The translations under genes and the position numbers were made by a program. A stretch of 64,000 nt of DNA, from the NCBI RefSeq assembly GCF_017353255.1, contig NZ_JAFMYU010000014.1:62001-126000 (forward strand). Reading direction: 5' to 3'. The DNA comes from Fibrella aquatilis (lineage in GTDB: Bacteria > Bacteroidota > Bacteroidia > Cytophagales > Spirosomataceae). Positions 1 to 9,045 of the stretch are shown piece by piece. Numbering within the stretch: the stretch's first letter is position 1; every line of letters begins with the position of its first letter. The notes under the pieces are model-generated. The model had not been told where the DNA came from and did not search any database. It saw nothing but the letters and a program-made list of their open reading frames with translations.

Positions 1-1004
1 GCCCGGTAGCCATTGGCCTCTGGGTCCTGGCCGAAATTGCCATTGCCGCCTGCGATTTGGCCGAAGTTATCGGCGCGGCCATTGCCCTCAACCTGCTCTT
101 TGGCCTGCCGCTAACGGTGGGCATTCTCATCACCGCCGTTGACGTGTTGCTGTTGCTTTGGCTTCAGAACAAAGGCTTCCGGGTTATCGAGATCATCGTG
201 GCGGGGCTGATCTTCGTGATCCTGGCCTGTTTCGCCTACGAACTTATTGCCTCGCGCCCCGACGTGCGGGCAGTGATGGGTGGCCTGCTGCCGCGCCCAG
301 AGGTGGTAACCAACCCCAAAATGCTCTACATTGCCATTGGTATTTTGGGGGCCACGGTCATGCCCCATAACCTCTATCTGCACTCCAGCATTGTACAAAC
401 CCGTGATTTTCCCCGGACCGACGAAGGCCGCACAGAAGCCATTAAATTCGCTACTATAGATTCTACGGGGTCGCTGTTTCTGGCGTTTTTCATCAACGGA
501 GCCATTCTGGTACTGTCGGCGGCGGCGTTTCACTTTTCGGGCAACCAAACCGTGGCCGACATTACCGATGCTCACCGCCTGCTCGACCCGCTGCTGGGTG
601 TGAAACTGGCGAGTGTGCTCTTTGCCGTGGCCTTGCTGGCATCGGGCCAAAACAGTACGCTCACAGGCACGTTGGCGGGACAAATCGTGATGGAGGGCTT
701 TCTGAATATCCGGTTCAAGCCGTGGGTGCGTCGGCTGGTTACCCGGCTCATTGCCATTGTGCCTGCCCTGGTGGTGGCCTTTATCTACGGTGAACATGGC
801 ACGTCTGAACTACTGGTACTAAGTCAGGTAGTACTCTCGTTACAACTTAGCTTTGCGGTGGTGCCACTGGTCATGTTCACTAATGACCCTCTAAAGATGG
901 GCCGCTTTGTTAATCCAGGCTGGGTTAAGGTGCTGGCCTGGGTTGTGGCTGGCTTAATTATCGGCTTAAATGGGTACTTACTAGTCGAATCATTAATTGG
1001 CTAG
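1..1004 (+). CDS. mntH: Nramp family divalent metal (Mn2+/Fe2+) transporter, 5' partial
   Basis: C-terminal part of a proton-coupled divalent metal importer of the inner membrane. The reading frame is open from base 3, so the gene starts outside the window. The first in-window residues ([20 protein letters not shown]) match the conserved third helix of MntH. The motif [10 protein letters not shown] (genome about 361-390) is the family's metal-binding helix 6 signature. Alternating hydrophobic segments continue to the end. The DPGN motif of helix 1 is not in view. The TAG stop is at 1002-1004. The neighbours do not suggest an operon. Manganese or iron specificity cannot be decided from this fragment. 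Confidence 0.9.
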   Translation, partial: PVAIGLWVLAEIAIAACDLAEVIGAAIALNLLFGLPLTVGILITAVDVLLLLWLQNKGFRVIEIIVAGLIFVILACFAYELIASRPDVRAVMGGLLPRPEVVTNPKMLYIAIGILGATVMPHNLYLHSSIVQTRDFPRTDEGRTEAIKFATIDSTGSLFLAFFINGAILVLSAAAFHFSGNQTVADITDAHRLLDPLLGVKLASVLFAVALLASGQNSTLTGTLAGQIVMEGFLNIRFKPWVRRLVTRLIAIVPALVVAFIYGEHGTSELLVLSQVVLSLQLSFAVVPLVMFTNDPLKMGRFVNPGWVKVLAWVVAGLIIGLNGYLLVESLIG

Positions 1005-1114
1005 TTGATACCCTGTGGAAGATTTATTAAGTGGTAGGCGGTTGTAACTGATTGGTACGCTAGTTGCGGTTTATTTAGGTTTTGGAAACGTAGCCCATCG
1101 CCAATATTACCTTT

Positions 1115-1954
1115 ATGTTAAAGACGGCCACTAGAATCACCCTTTTTCTTCTGTTAACCAGTCTGCTACAATCAGCCACCGCGCAGGTAATACTTTCGCC
1201 CGGCGCCATGGTTAATATGGCGGGTAAGCAGCGATTTTTGTCGCAACGAATGGGTAAAGATTACATGTTTAAACTCATCGGAAAGCAGACCGAAGTGGCC
1301 AGTCGGGAGTTGCAGGCGTCCATCGTTTTGTTTGAAGAAAACTTGAAAGCCCTGAAACTCACGATACCCAAGAGTACGTCGGCGCTGCTGGCCAAAGAAG
1401 AGTCGTTGTGGAATGACTACCGACGGCTACTATTAGCCGAACCGTCCCGGGAAAATGGACAGATAGTGCTTAACACCAACTCGCTGTTGTTGGCGGCGGC
1501 CAATGATGTAGTAGTTGATTTGGTAAAATGGGTTGCCGCACAACCCCGTCGAGAGAACGAAACAGGGACATCGTCTGAGCTTATCACTGAAAACATTAAT
1601 CAATCGGGGCGGATACGGATGCTGTCACAACGGCTGACGTTCTATTACGGAGCCTACATAGCCGGATTGAACACCCCCAACAATGATATGGTAAAGCAAC
1701 TGCAACAGATAACTGCGGGCATTCAGGTATGTATGAACGCTCTTGTGACGTCAGAAGCCAACACCGTGGATATTGATGATGCCGTCTCGGCGGCTATTCT
1801 GGATTGGCGCCCTATTGAGGAGCGTTGCACAAAAAATAACTGTCTGTCTTTCGAAGGAAAATTGATAGATTCTGGCGAGGTATTCCAGATTACCAACCGC
1901 ATGCTGAATAAGATGGATAAAATTACCGCCATGTATGCCAAGCTACTCGAATAA
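1115..1954 (+). CDS. Secreted protein with two PilJ-type (type IV pili MCP N-terminal) domains
   Basis: 279 residues with a signal peptide (about residues 1-23, ending SATAQ). Two copies of the PilJ-type sensing-domain helix are visible: MVNMAGKQRFLSQRMGKDYM near residue 33 and INQSGRIRMLSQRLTFYY near residue 167. In other bacteria this domain is the periplasmic sensor of chemoreceptors or nitrate sensors. Here there is no transmembrane helix after it, no HAMP and no signalling domain, so it is a free periplasmic or surface protein. The next gene starts inside its last codons, so the two are probably co-transcribed. Its role is unknown; ligand binding is an inference from the domain. Confidence 0.75.
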   Translation: MLKTATRITLFLLLTSLLQSATAQVILSPGAMVNMAGKQRFLSQRMGKDYMFKLIGKQTEVASRELQASIVLFEENLKALKLTIPKSTSALLAKEESLWNDYRRLLLAEPSRENGQIVLNTNSLLLAAANDVVVDLVKWVAAQPRRENETGTSSELITENINQSGRIRMLSQRLTFYYGAYIAGLNTPNNDMVKQLQQITAGIQVCMNALVTSEANTVDIDDAVSAAILDWRPIEERCTKNNCLSFEGKLIDSGEVFQITNRMLNKMDKITAMYAKLLE

Positions 1955-3083
1955 TCAGTTTTTAGCCTTGCGAACGTATTTTTATGTGGTACTGAGTGTA
2001 CTTGGTGGCCTGGGTGCTCAGGCACAGAGCAATCCTAAATTAAGCAGAATGCCCCGTGTTCAAATCGAGCAGGAGGGGTTTGCAATAGGGTTTTCCGATA
2101 CGTTGAAATCGGGTGGTAAACCATTCTGGTTTGAAGCATCGGCTATTCTATACGACGGTAAATCGATACTGGTAGCGCATGATAAACCCATGCCCGACGG
2201 CCGGTCGTCTATAGGGTTTTGGCCTGGTATTCGGGAAATGATGCTCAACCCACCCGCCTACTTCACCGACGACGTATTTAAGCGGGGTATTAAATATGAA
2301 GAACTAGCTCAAACGCCTGACCGGAAGTGGGTTTTTGCCACTACCGCCTTCGACCGTGTGAAAGAGGGAAGTACCGATTGGGATGGCTATAACCTGCTGC
2401 TCTGCTGGCCAGCCGGCAAGCCATCTAAGGCGCAGGTGTTGGGTAACGCTCAGGCCTTCACCACAGAAGGCACGTCAGTCTCATTGCGCGATAAGCTATC
2501 GTCGGCTCTGGCGCTGGAGGATCTTACATTCCTGGGTCTTGTTCGGTATTTTAAGATTGAGGGCCTAACCGCCACAGCCAGCCAACTGTATGTGGGCATT
2601 CGGGAGGAAGGCAATAGCTTTCAGGACTTTAAATCGGTAGTGCGCATATTAACCATTCCATATACGGTGGTAGGGCGGGGCGACAAGCAGCATATCGAGC
2701 TAACCGGCAATTTTACACCGATGGCCACCATCAAGGTAGATGCACAGAGCGACGAGAAACTGCCCGCCAATTTGGGTTTGTCAAGCCTGAAGTATGATCC
2801 GTCCCGAGACATATTCTGGATCATAACCTCTCATGAGTCAAGCACTAATGTTGGGTCCTACCTTTGGACCGCCACTGAAGCTGAGTTGACAGCGGGGAAA
2901 ATGAACATAGTCCGGCTTCCCAACAATGAACCACTGCGGATGACCCACAAAGCAGAAGACATGACGTTTCTAAACCCCCGGACAGTACTCCTGATTAATG
3001 ACGACGACCGCCTCCCCACGAAGATGTATAATAGTGTACGTAAGCCAAACCAGGCCGCTTATCTGGTTTTGACGGTGCAATAG
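1935..3083 (+). CDS. Secreted protein of unknown function, possibly a beta-propeller (DUF3616-like)
   Basis: 382 residues. The ATG at 1935 overlaps the end of the PilJ-domain gene by 20 nt, which suggests translational coupling. A TTG at 1968 would give a shorter signal peptide (RTYFYVVLSVLGGLGAQAQ). The mature part has repeated short strands and a C-terminal stretch (KAEDMTFLNPRTVLLINDDD, near residue 340) that recalls SdiA-regulated or DUF3616-like propeller proteins. I do not recognise catalytic residues. The likely location is periplasm or cell surface. The function is not assigned. Confidence 0.7.
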   Translation: MPSYSNNQFLALRTYFYVVLSVLGGLGAQAQSNPKLSRMPRVQIEQEGFAIGFSDTLKSGGKPFWFEASAILYDGKSILVAHDKPMPDGRSSIGFWPGIREMMLNPPAYFTDDVFKRGIKYEELAQTPDRKWVFATTAFDRVKEGSTDWDGYNLLLCWPAGKPSKAQVLGNAQAFTTEGTSVSLRDKLSSALALEDLTFLGLVRYFKIEGLTATASQLYVGIREEGNSFQDFKSVVRILTIPYTVVGRGDKQHIELTGNFTPMATIKVDAQSDEKLPANLGLSSLKYDPSRDIFWIITSHESSTNVGSYLWTATEAELTAGKMNIVRLPNNEPLRMTHKAEDMTFLNPRTVLLINDDDRLPTKMYNSVRKPNQAAYLVLTVQ

Positions 3084-3093
3084 GCCGCTTAGC

Positions 3094-4077
3094 TTAGAGA
3101 GAAAGCGCCTGTCGTAATGTGCTGTCGGCGGGCGTGTTATGATTCCAGTAATCTGACTGGATTGTTTTTCGGAGCATGGCGCGTGAGGTCAATACTTTCT
3201 CTTTCGACGTATAAGTCTCTTCCCAACCCACTATCTTATGGGGAAAAGCCGTCTCGAAAATAAGGGTCAGCTTTCGGCCCGGCGTGGACTTGCCATCGTC
3301 TTTGTAATCAAGGATATATGCCTTGCAGGGACCAACCGAAACACCGGGGATATGGGTGTTTGTCCAAGCCACGCCCTGCGCCGAATCGAGGGTGGCCGTT
3401 GCCGGAATAGACTCCAGTTTTTTATGACGCAGGCGTGCCGACTGTGTGCCTGGAATCAAGTGCACATCGCCGGTAGGTAACTTGCCGGGATCCAGCCTGA
3501 TGCGGTTCCATAGTTCGTCTTCCAGCATGGCTTTCTCGACTGTGTAATCCTCAGTAACTTCCTGCTCAAAATAAGACCGCCCACTCACCTGGTAGGCATT
3601 GTCTTTGTAGTTTACCTGCACATAGCTATGCCCGCACCACTCCTGCCCCGATGTGCTGACTTTTAACGTGTTAGGAAACTTGGGTGAGCCAATGGGTGTA
3701 AACACCGACGTAAACAGCGAGTAGTCGTAGATCCCCGTAACAAACCGTCGTATGTAGTTGGTTTTCAGTACCGGAACAGATACCCCCCGGCTTGCTTCCG
3801 ACTCTGCTTTCACCTGCTTATCGACCCGGAAATCTTCGGTTACAAAAACCAGCACGGCCTCGCCGGTATGCATGGCCCCGTATTGCGCTTGTTCGAGTTG
3901 ATAGGTATTCAACTCGGCTTTCCCCCCGAACCAGTAAGCCCGGAACGCTTCTGTCGTGGCGGGCGAGGGAGTTGGCGGTGCTACCGGTTCGCGCTGATAG
4001 ACTGTGGCTTTCATAGCCACGGCCAGTAACACGGCCATGACCATGATGATAAACAGAAAATTGCGTTGAATGAACAT
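3094..4077 (-). CDS. Conserved membrane-anchored protein of unknown function
   Basis: 327 residues from the ATG at 4077. The open frame runs further upstream to 4362, but that part is antisense to the amidohydrolase start. A single N-terminal hydrophobic helix (NFLFIIMVMAVLLAVAMKA) should anchor it or act as a signal. The body begins AYWFGGKAELNTYQLEQAQY and contains EAVLVFVTEDF and LEDELWNRIRLDPGKLPTGD, a set of motifs I associate with a conserved Bacteroidota family. From memory, homologues are often labelled septum formation inhibitor Maf, but the Maf pyrophosphatase motifs are not visible, so I would not use that name. It is convergent with the preceding gene, with 10 bp between the stops. 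Confidence 0.65.
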   Translation of the reverse strand: MFIQRNFLFIIMVMAVLLAVAMKATVYQREPVAPPTPSPATTEAFRAYWFGGKAELNTYQLEQAQYGAMHTGEAVLVFVTEDFRVDKQVKAESEASRGVSVPVLKTNYIRRFVTGIYDYSLFTSVFTPIGSPKFPNTLKVSTSGQEWCGHSYVQVNYKDNAYQVSGRSYFEQEVTEDYTVEKAMLEDELWNRIRLDPGKLPTGDVHLIPGTQSARLRHKKLESIPATATLDSAQGVAWTNTHIPGVSVGPCKAYILDYKDDGKSTPGRKLTLIFETAFPHKIVGWEETYTSKEKVLTSRAMLRKTIQSDYWNHNTPADSTLRQALSL

Positions 4078-4141
4078 GGCTTCGTAGCGATTGATTAAAC
4101 CGCAATATCTTGCATCCAATTGACATAACACACTCATCGCC

Positions 4142-5782
4142 ATGCGCCGCCTTCGCAGACTCCTCACCACCGCCCTCATTGTACATTGTACATTATGTGT
4201 TGTAAACTCCTTAAAAGCACAGGTCGAAAAAGCGCCGGTGCGAAAAGCAGGCGAAGGTGGCGGACCGTATGACCAGCTCATTATCAGGGGTGTAACGCTC
4301 ATAAACAGCACCGGCGCGCCGCCCATTGGCCCGGTCGATATTGTGGTAGAGAAAAACCGCATTGCCCAGATTAGGCAGGTAGGTTACCCCGGCGTACCCA
4401 TCGACCCCAAAAGTCGCCCGCAGGCTACGGTGGGTACGCAGGAATTGAACTGCGAGGGTATGTACCTTATGCCAGGCTTCATAGATATGCACGGTCATAT
4501 TGGCGGGAAAGACCAGGGTGCCAACGCCGAATATGTATTCAAGCTCTGGTTGGGTCACGGCATCACCACTATCCGCGACCCGTCGGCGGGAAATGGGCTG
4601 GATTGGGTGCTGGAACACCGTGCCAAAAGCGACCGCAACGAGATTGTGGCCCCGCGTATCAAAGCTTACACGGTTTTCGGCCAAGGCAGCAAAGACCCTA
4701 TTACCACGCCTGAACAAGCCCGCACCTGGGTGCGTCTGAATGCTCAAAAAGGCGCCGACGGCATCAAGTTTTTCGGGGCTGAACCGGGTGTATTTCGGGC
4801 GGCACTGGACGAAAACAAGAAGCTGGGTCTGCGCTCAGCCTGTCACCATGCGCAACTGGAAGTGGCCCGGATGAACGCCCTGGCCACCGCCAAAGCCGGT
4901 TTGACCACCATGGAACACTGGTATGGTCTGCCCGAAAGTCTCTTTGACGACCGTACCGTACAGGACTACCCCGCCACCTACAACTACAACAACGAGCAGG
5001 ACCGGTTCACCGAAGCGGGCAACCTTTGGCAGCAGGCCGCCAAGCCCGGCACCGACCGCTGGAACAAAGTAATGGACGAACTGATTGCCCTCGATTTCAC
5101 CCTCGACCCCACGTTTAACATCTACGAAGCCAACCGCGAGCTGATGCTGGCCCGCCGCGCCGAATGGCACGACGATTATACTCTGCCCAGCCTGTGGCGG
5201 TTCTACGGCCCAAGCCGCATCTCGCACGGGTCGTACTGGCATGAGTGGGGCACCGAGCAGGAGGTAGCCTGGAAAAAGAACTACCAGCTCTGGATGCAGT
5301 TTATCAACGAATACAAAAACCGGGGTGGCCGCGTCACCACCGGGTCCGATTCGGGATTCATCTACCAGCTCTACGGCTTTGCCTATATCCGCGAGCTGGA
5401 ACTACTCCGCGAGGCTGGTTTTCACCCGCTGGAAGTTATCCGGGCCGCCACTATCAAAGGCGCCGAAGCCCTCGGCATGGCCGACCAGATCGGCTCTGTA
5501 GAAGTAGGTAAACTGGCTGATTTTGTGATCGTTAAAGAAAACCCGCTGGCCAACCTAAAGACGCTCTACGGCACCGGGGCTATTCACCTAAACGAGAAAA
5601 ACGAAGTAGAGCGGGTGGGCGGCGTGACCTACACCGTGAAAGATGGCGTGGTCTACGACGCCAAAAAACTCCTCGCCGACGTGAGGGCGCTGGTAGCCGA
5701 AGCCAAAAAGAAAGAAAACTTCGAGATCACCCAACCCGGTGTGCCCATGAAACCCGCGAAAGTAGGGGAGGGGAAGAATTAA
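4142..5782 (+). CDS. Secreted amidohydrolase family protein (imidazolonepropionase-like)
   Basis: 546 residues. Metal-dependent hydrolase of the amidohydrolase superfamily. MPGFIDMHGHIGG (about residue 109) carries the HxH metal site. Further expected features are GIKFFGAEPG, a later histidine pair (SACHHAQLE), TMEHWYG and the terminal aspartate in TTGSDSGF. The fold closes with the usual C-terminal beta-sandwich segment (GSVEVGKLADFVIVKENPL). An N-terminal signal peptide ends near LKAQ. Oddly, part of that signal peptide is encoded by a tandem word (4177-4197) that also makes up the nearby intergenic hairpins. The substrate cannot be told; peptidase or cyclic amide hydrolase are options. Confidence 0.85.
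   Translation: MRRLRRLLTTALIVHCTLCVVNSLKAQVEKAPVRKAGEGGGPYDQLIIRGVTLINSTGAPPIGPVDIVVEKNRIAQIRQVGYPGVPIDPKSRPQATVGTQELNCEGMYLMPGFIDMHGHIGGKDQGANAEYVFKLWLGHGITTIRDPSAGNGLDWVLEHRAKSDRNEIVAPRIKAYTVFGQGSKDPITTPEQARTWVRLNAQKGADGIKFFGAEPGVFRAALDENKKLGLRSACHHAQLEVARMNALATAKAGLTTMEHWYGLPESLFDDRTVQDYPATYNYNNEQDRFTEAGNLWQQAAKPGTDRWNKVMDELIALDFTLDPTFNIYEANRELMLARRAEWHDDYTLPSLWRFYGPSRISHGSYWHEWGTEQEVAWKKNYQLWMQFINEYKNRGGRVTTGSDSGFIYQLYGFAYIRELELLREAGFHPLEVIRAATIKGAEALGMADQIGSVEVGKLADFVIVKENPLANLKTLYGTGAIHLNEKNEVERVGGVTYTVKDGVVYDAKKLLADVRALVAEAKKKENFEITQPGVPMKPAKVGEGKN
4177..4197 (+). repeat. TGTACATT word repeat inside a coding sequence
   Basis: Tandem copies of ATTGTACATT within the signal-peptide codons of the amidohydrolase gene. 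The same word builds the hairpins at 5774-5804 and 7527-7622. There is no inverted partner here. It suggests that a repeat unit has been taken into a coding region that tolerates any hydrophobic sequence. Confidence 0.6.
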
Positions 5783-5804
5783 TGTACATTGTACATTAAT
5801 TCTT
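5774..5804. terminator. 31-bp near-perfect palindrome between convergent genes
   Basis: Arms 5774-5788 and 5790-5804 are perfect (15 bp) around a single T. The palindrome holds the stop codon of the amidohydrolase gene (5780-5782) and ends immediately before the stop of the convergent T9SS gene (5805). The arms start with AAGAA and end with TTCTT, so it could act as a bidirectional terminator. It is built from the TGTACATT word. Confidence 0.7.
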
Positions 5805-6848
5805 TTACCTCATCACCATAACCCGTTTGGTCTGCGTACCGGTTGGCTCGGCTACGCGCAGGAGGTAGGTGCCACTGGGCAGATCGCGTACGTCAATTTG
5901 CAGGCGGCTATCGGTGGTAGCCTGGCGACGGCGGAGTTGCCCATTCAGGTCGAGTAGGTCAACAGTAGAGCCTGCTTCCAGGCCTGTTACGGCAAATTGT
6001 TCCGTTGCCGGGTTGCCCAGAATAGTCAATTCGCCGTTGCTCCGAATCAGCACGGCCCGCACCTGCGACAATGCAAACTGCCCGTTGGCATCTACCTGCC
6101 GCAGCCGGTAGTAGTTCGTACCTCGGCTGGGCGACTCATCGGTAAAGGTGTATATCTGCCGCGCGGCCGTAGTACCCCGGCCCTCCACGCGCCCAACGCG
6201 CGTAAATGCTTGTGCATCCAAACTGCGCTCTACATCGAAATAGGCATTGCCCGACTCGCTAGCCGTGGCCCAGTCAAGACTAGCCATGTGATTATTAGCC
6301 TTGGCATTGAACGAAGACAGGGTGACAGGAAGCGTGGCGCTGGTGACGGTAAACGTTGCTGTGTAGTTAGCCCCGCCATTACTGTCATACCGGTCGCCAA
6401 CCGTCGAGTTAATAAAGAAGTATACTTCTAATGTGTATGTGGCTGATGGTAGCCCGCTGGCCAGATTGATGTTATAATTGTTCTTCTCCCAGCGTTGGTT
6501 ACCAGAGCCGTAGTCCTGGCCAAAGTCGAAACCAAGCGTAATGAACGCACCAGGCGTGCTGCCTACTTTGTAAACTCGGTAGGCCATGTTAGCGGCGGTC
6601 ACATCGGCAGAACTTTTGAACGATTTGAGCTGTCCGCCCTTTAAAAAGATGGAGTTTACGCTACCGAAATTGCTGCCCTGGAATGCTGCGTTGGTCACAT
6701 CGTCATTCTTGGTACCATAGCGGTATTGGTTGCCTGTTGCGTTTATATCAAGGATGACGTACGAATTATAGATGCCTGCGTCAGCACAGGCGTCTTTGGC
6801 AAAGCACAATAAGATACCTGAAAATATAAGGGTGTAAAGTAGTTTCAT
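5805..6848 (-). CDS. T9SS type A sorting domain-containing secreted protein
   Basis: 347 residues with an N-terminal signal peptide (KLLYTLIFSGILLCFAKDAC). The last ~75 residues form a type A C-terminal sorting domain: ILGNPATEQFAV, then VDLLDLNGQLRR, then LPSGTYLLRV and the basic end KRVMVMR. This sends the protein through the type IX secretion system to the surface. The middle section (TLPVTLSSFNAKANNHMASL, near residue 165) is the typical linker before a fibronectin-like domain. The N-terminal domain is not recognised. The presence of a T9SS substrate supports a Bacteroidota host. Confidence 0.9.
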   Translation of the reverse strand: MKLLYTLIFSGILLCFAKDACADAGIYNSYVILDINATGNQYRYGTKNDDVTNAAFQGSNFGSVNSIFLKGGQLKSFKSSADVTAANMAYRVYKVGSTPGAFITLGFDFGQDYGSGNQRWEKNNYNINLASGLPSATYTLEVYFFINSTVGDRYDSNGGANYTATFTVTSATLPVTLSSFNAKANNHMASLDWATASESGNAYFDVERSLDAQAFTRVGRVEGRGTTAARQIYTFTDESPSRGTNYYRLRQVDANGQFALSQVRAVLIRSNGELTILGNPATEQFAVTGLEAGSTVDLLDLNGQLRRRQATTDSRLQIDVRDLPSGTYLLRVAEPTGTQTKRVMVMR

Positions 6849-6927
6849 AAATGGCGTCTTGTTTGATACGCAAGTTGCTAAGTGCTAGTGATTTTTCAAT
6901 GACAGATAGTAATATTCCCTTATAAAA

Positions 6928-7542
6928 ATGCTCTACCTGTTTCTCCTAACCTGTGCCATTAGCTTCCTGGGGTCTGTGCCACCCAGCGCGCTTAGTATAG
7001 CCTTGGTGCAAACCACACTAACGAGGGGGTGGTGGGCTGCTGTGTTACTGGCGCTGGGTGGCTGTGTGCCTGAAGTGCTTTACGGGGGACTGGCCGCAGG
7101 AGGACTCACACTGCTTTTGCCGAAGTATGTATGGCCTATATGGCTAACGTATCTGCCTGTGCTAGTGCTATTTATCGTTGGTGTTGCCACAATTCGTCAA
7201 CGCCCTATAGACTCTACGGCGCTATCACCAACAGGGGGCTCCGTGTCATTTGGGCGCGGGTTGTTGCTTTCGCTTATCAGCCCGCAACTGCTCACATTCT
7301 GGTCGGCGGTGTGGCTATCCTTGCCGGGTGAACTGGTTGGGGTGGCGGGTGCCCCGTGGGCATTTGCGCTGGGTGCCGCAACGGGCGCTTTCGTCCTGCT
7401 CATGGGCTACGCCTGGCTCGCTACGCGCTACCGTCACCGACTGCTCCACTACCTGTCTAACCGCTGGCTGAACTGGCTATCCGGCGGCTTCCTAATCGCC
7501 ATGGCCTGCTGGCGGTTAAGGGGAACAATGTACAATGTATAA
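6928..7542 (+). CDS. LysE/RhtB family amino-acid exporter
   Basis: 204 residues, five to six hydrophobic helices. The N-terminal segment FLGSVPPSALSIALVQTTLT and the later RGLLLSLISPQLLTFWSAVW fit the LysE superfamily of small inner-membrane exporters. The substrate is unknown. The last codons (TMYNV and the stop at 7540-7542) lie inside the left arm of a perfect 33-bp hairpin, so the C-terminus is supplied by the repeat. Confidence 0.8.
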   Translation: MLYLFLLTCAISFLGSVPPSALSIALVQTTLTRGWWAAVLLALGGCVPEVLYGGLAAGGLTLLLPKYVWPIWLTYLPVLVLFIVGVATIRQRPIDSTALSPTGGSVSFGRGLLLSLISPQLLTFWSAVWLSLPGELVGVAGAPWAFALGAATGAFVLLMGYAWLATRYRHRLLHYLSNRWLNWLSGGFLIAMACWRLRGTMYNV

Positions 7543-7622
7543 TGCACAATGTACAATGGCTTCGCACTGAGCAGGTGCCGAATGCGAAACCATTGTACAT
7601 TGTGCATTATACATTGTACATT
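7527..7622. repeat. Long intergenic hairpin with perfect 33-bp arms
   Basis: Left arm 7527-7559 and right arm 7590-7622 are exact reverse complements. They are built from repeats of the word TGTACATT/AATGTACA with one TGCATTAT variant. The left arm contains the stop codon of the LysE gene; the right arm ends 3 bp before the stop codon of der. It fills the gap between two convergent genes completely. Confidence 0.95.
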
Positions 7623-7625
7623 AAC

Positions 7626-8933
7626 CTACTTTTGCCGGAAAAATAACGTCAGCGGCACACCGTCGAAACCGAAATGTTCGCGAAGTTTATTTTCCAGGAA
7701 ACGTTCGTACGATTCTTTGATGTACTGCGGCAAATTGCAGAAGAAAATAAACGTAGGCGACGGCGTTGGCACCTGAAGCATATACTTGATCTTCACGTGC
7801 TTACCTTTCAGTGCCGGTGGTGGATACGCCTCGATCTCGGGCTGCATCAGCTCGTTTATTTTCGACGTTGGAATCTTCTTCGTTTTATTTTCATACACCT
7901 CCATCGCCTTTTCCATTACCTGAAAAATACGCTGTTTCTCGTGTACCGATGTAAAGATCACGGGCAGATAATCAATGGGGGCCATGCGCTGAAGGATTTC
8001 CTTTTTCCAGACGTCGGCCGTGCGGTGATCTTTCTCTACGGCATCCCATTTATTTACCATCAGCACCACGCCTTTTTTGGCTTTAATGGCCTGCCCGATA
8101 ATGGTCATGTCCTGGCTTTCCATGCCCCGTGTGGCGTCGAGCATGATGATGCACACATCCGACTCTTCCATGGCCTTAATCGTGCGCAGCGTCGAATAGA
8201 ATTCGATGTTGTCGCTTACGCGGGCTTTGCGGCGCAGACCGGCGGTATCGGTCAGGATCAGGTCTTGTCCGAAGGCCTTGTAGCGGGTATTGATAGCGTC
8301 GCGGGTGGTACCGGCAATGTCGGTTACGATGGTGCGCTCTTTGCCCAGCAGTGTGTTCACAAACGACGACTTACCCACGTTGGGACGGCCAATAATGGCA
8401 ATACGGGGAATGCCCGCGTCGGGGTCTTCGACCTCTTCCGTTGGAAAATGCTTGATCACGTCATCGAGCAAATCGCCTGTGCCTGAGCCGGTTTGGGCCG
8501 AAATAGGGTACGGGTCGCCCATGCCGAACGAATAAAATTCAGACGCGGCCTGAAGGCGGTCGGTGGTTTCGGCTTTATTAGCCACCACATAGACTGGCTT
8601 TTTCGAGCGGCGCAGCACGTTGGCAAAATCTTCGTCCAGCCCCGTGATCCCGGTCATACAATCGACCACAAACAGGATCACCGTGGCTTCTTCGATGGCC
8701 ATTTCTACCTGCTCGCGGATGGCCTCTTCAAAGACATCTTCCGACCCCACCACATACCCGCCGGTGTCGATAACGGTAAAAAACTGGTTGGTCCATTCGG
8801 CCCGCCCATAGTGCCGGTCGCGCGTTACGCCCGACTGGTTATCCATAATGGCCTGCCGTTGCTCGATCAATCGATTAAACAGCGTTGACTTACCCACGTT
8901 TGGGCGGCCTACAATTGCGACAATGTTTGACAT
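7626..8933 (-). CDS. der: Ribosome biogenesis GTPase Der (EngA)
   Basis: 435 residues, the usual length. Two G domains in tandem: G1 GRPNVGKST near residue 9 and GRPNVGKSS near residue 186. DTGG and DTAG switch II motifs and the NKAE / NKWD specificity motifs follow. The C-terminal KH-like domain ends FGFDGVPLTLFFRQK, typical for the family. Der acts in assembly of the 50S ribosomal subunit. It follows era on the same strand, with a purine-rich hairpin in the gap. Confidence 0.97.
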   Translation of the reverse strand: MSNIVAIVGRPNVGKSTLFNRLIEQRQAIMDNQSGVTRDRHYGRAEWTNQFFTVIDTGGYVVGSEDVFEEAIREQVEMAIEEATVILFVVDCMTGITGLDEDFANVLRRSKKPVYVVANKAETTDRLQAASEFYSFGMGDPYPISAQTGSGTGDLLDDVIKHFPTEEVEDPDAGIPRIAIIGRPNVGKSSFVNTLLGKERTIVTDIAGTTRDAINTRYKAFGQDLILTDTAGLRRKARVSDNIEFYSTLRTIKAMEESDVCIIMLDATRGMESQDMTIIGQAIKAKKGVVLMVNKWDAVEKDHRTADVWKKEILQRMAPIDYLPVIFTSVHEKQRIFQVMEKAMEVYENKTKKIPTSKINELMQPEIEAYPPPALKGKHVKIKYMLQVPTPSPTFIFFCNLPQYIKESYERFLENKLREHFGFDGVPLTLFFRQK

Positions 8934-8941
8934 TTTTTTAA

Positions 8942-9040
8942 AGGAGGAAAGGGAGGAACGGAGGAAGGGGAGAAAAGGGGTAAGGGGTTGTGCATGAGCA
9001 TCCCTTTCCTCCTTTCTCCCGTTCTTCCCTTTCCTCCTCT
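8942..9040. repeat. Purine/pyrimidine-rich imperfect hairpin between era and der
   Basis: The left part (8942-8980) is almost pure AGGA words, and the right part (9001-9040) is its imperfect complement (TCCT words). I estimate about 85 percent pairing by eye. It fills the gap from the era stop (9046) to the der start (8933). The long purine tract could also form unusual structures. Confidence 0.7.
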
Positions 9041-9045
9041 CTTAT

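Noticed and set aside
3094-4077. Maf nucleotide pyrophosphatase
   Set aside because: Homologues may carry this name, but the Maf motifs are not visible in the sequence.
7549-7776. Open frame MYNGFALSRC... starting in the hairpin
   Set aside because: It is the hairpin arms plus the antisense of der; no real protein.
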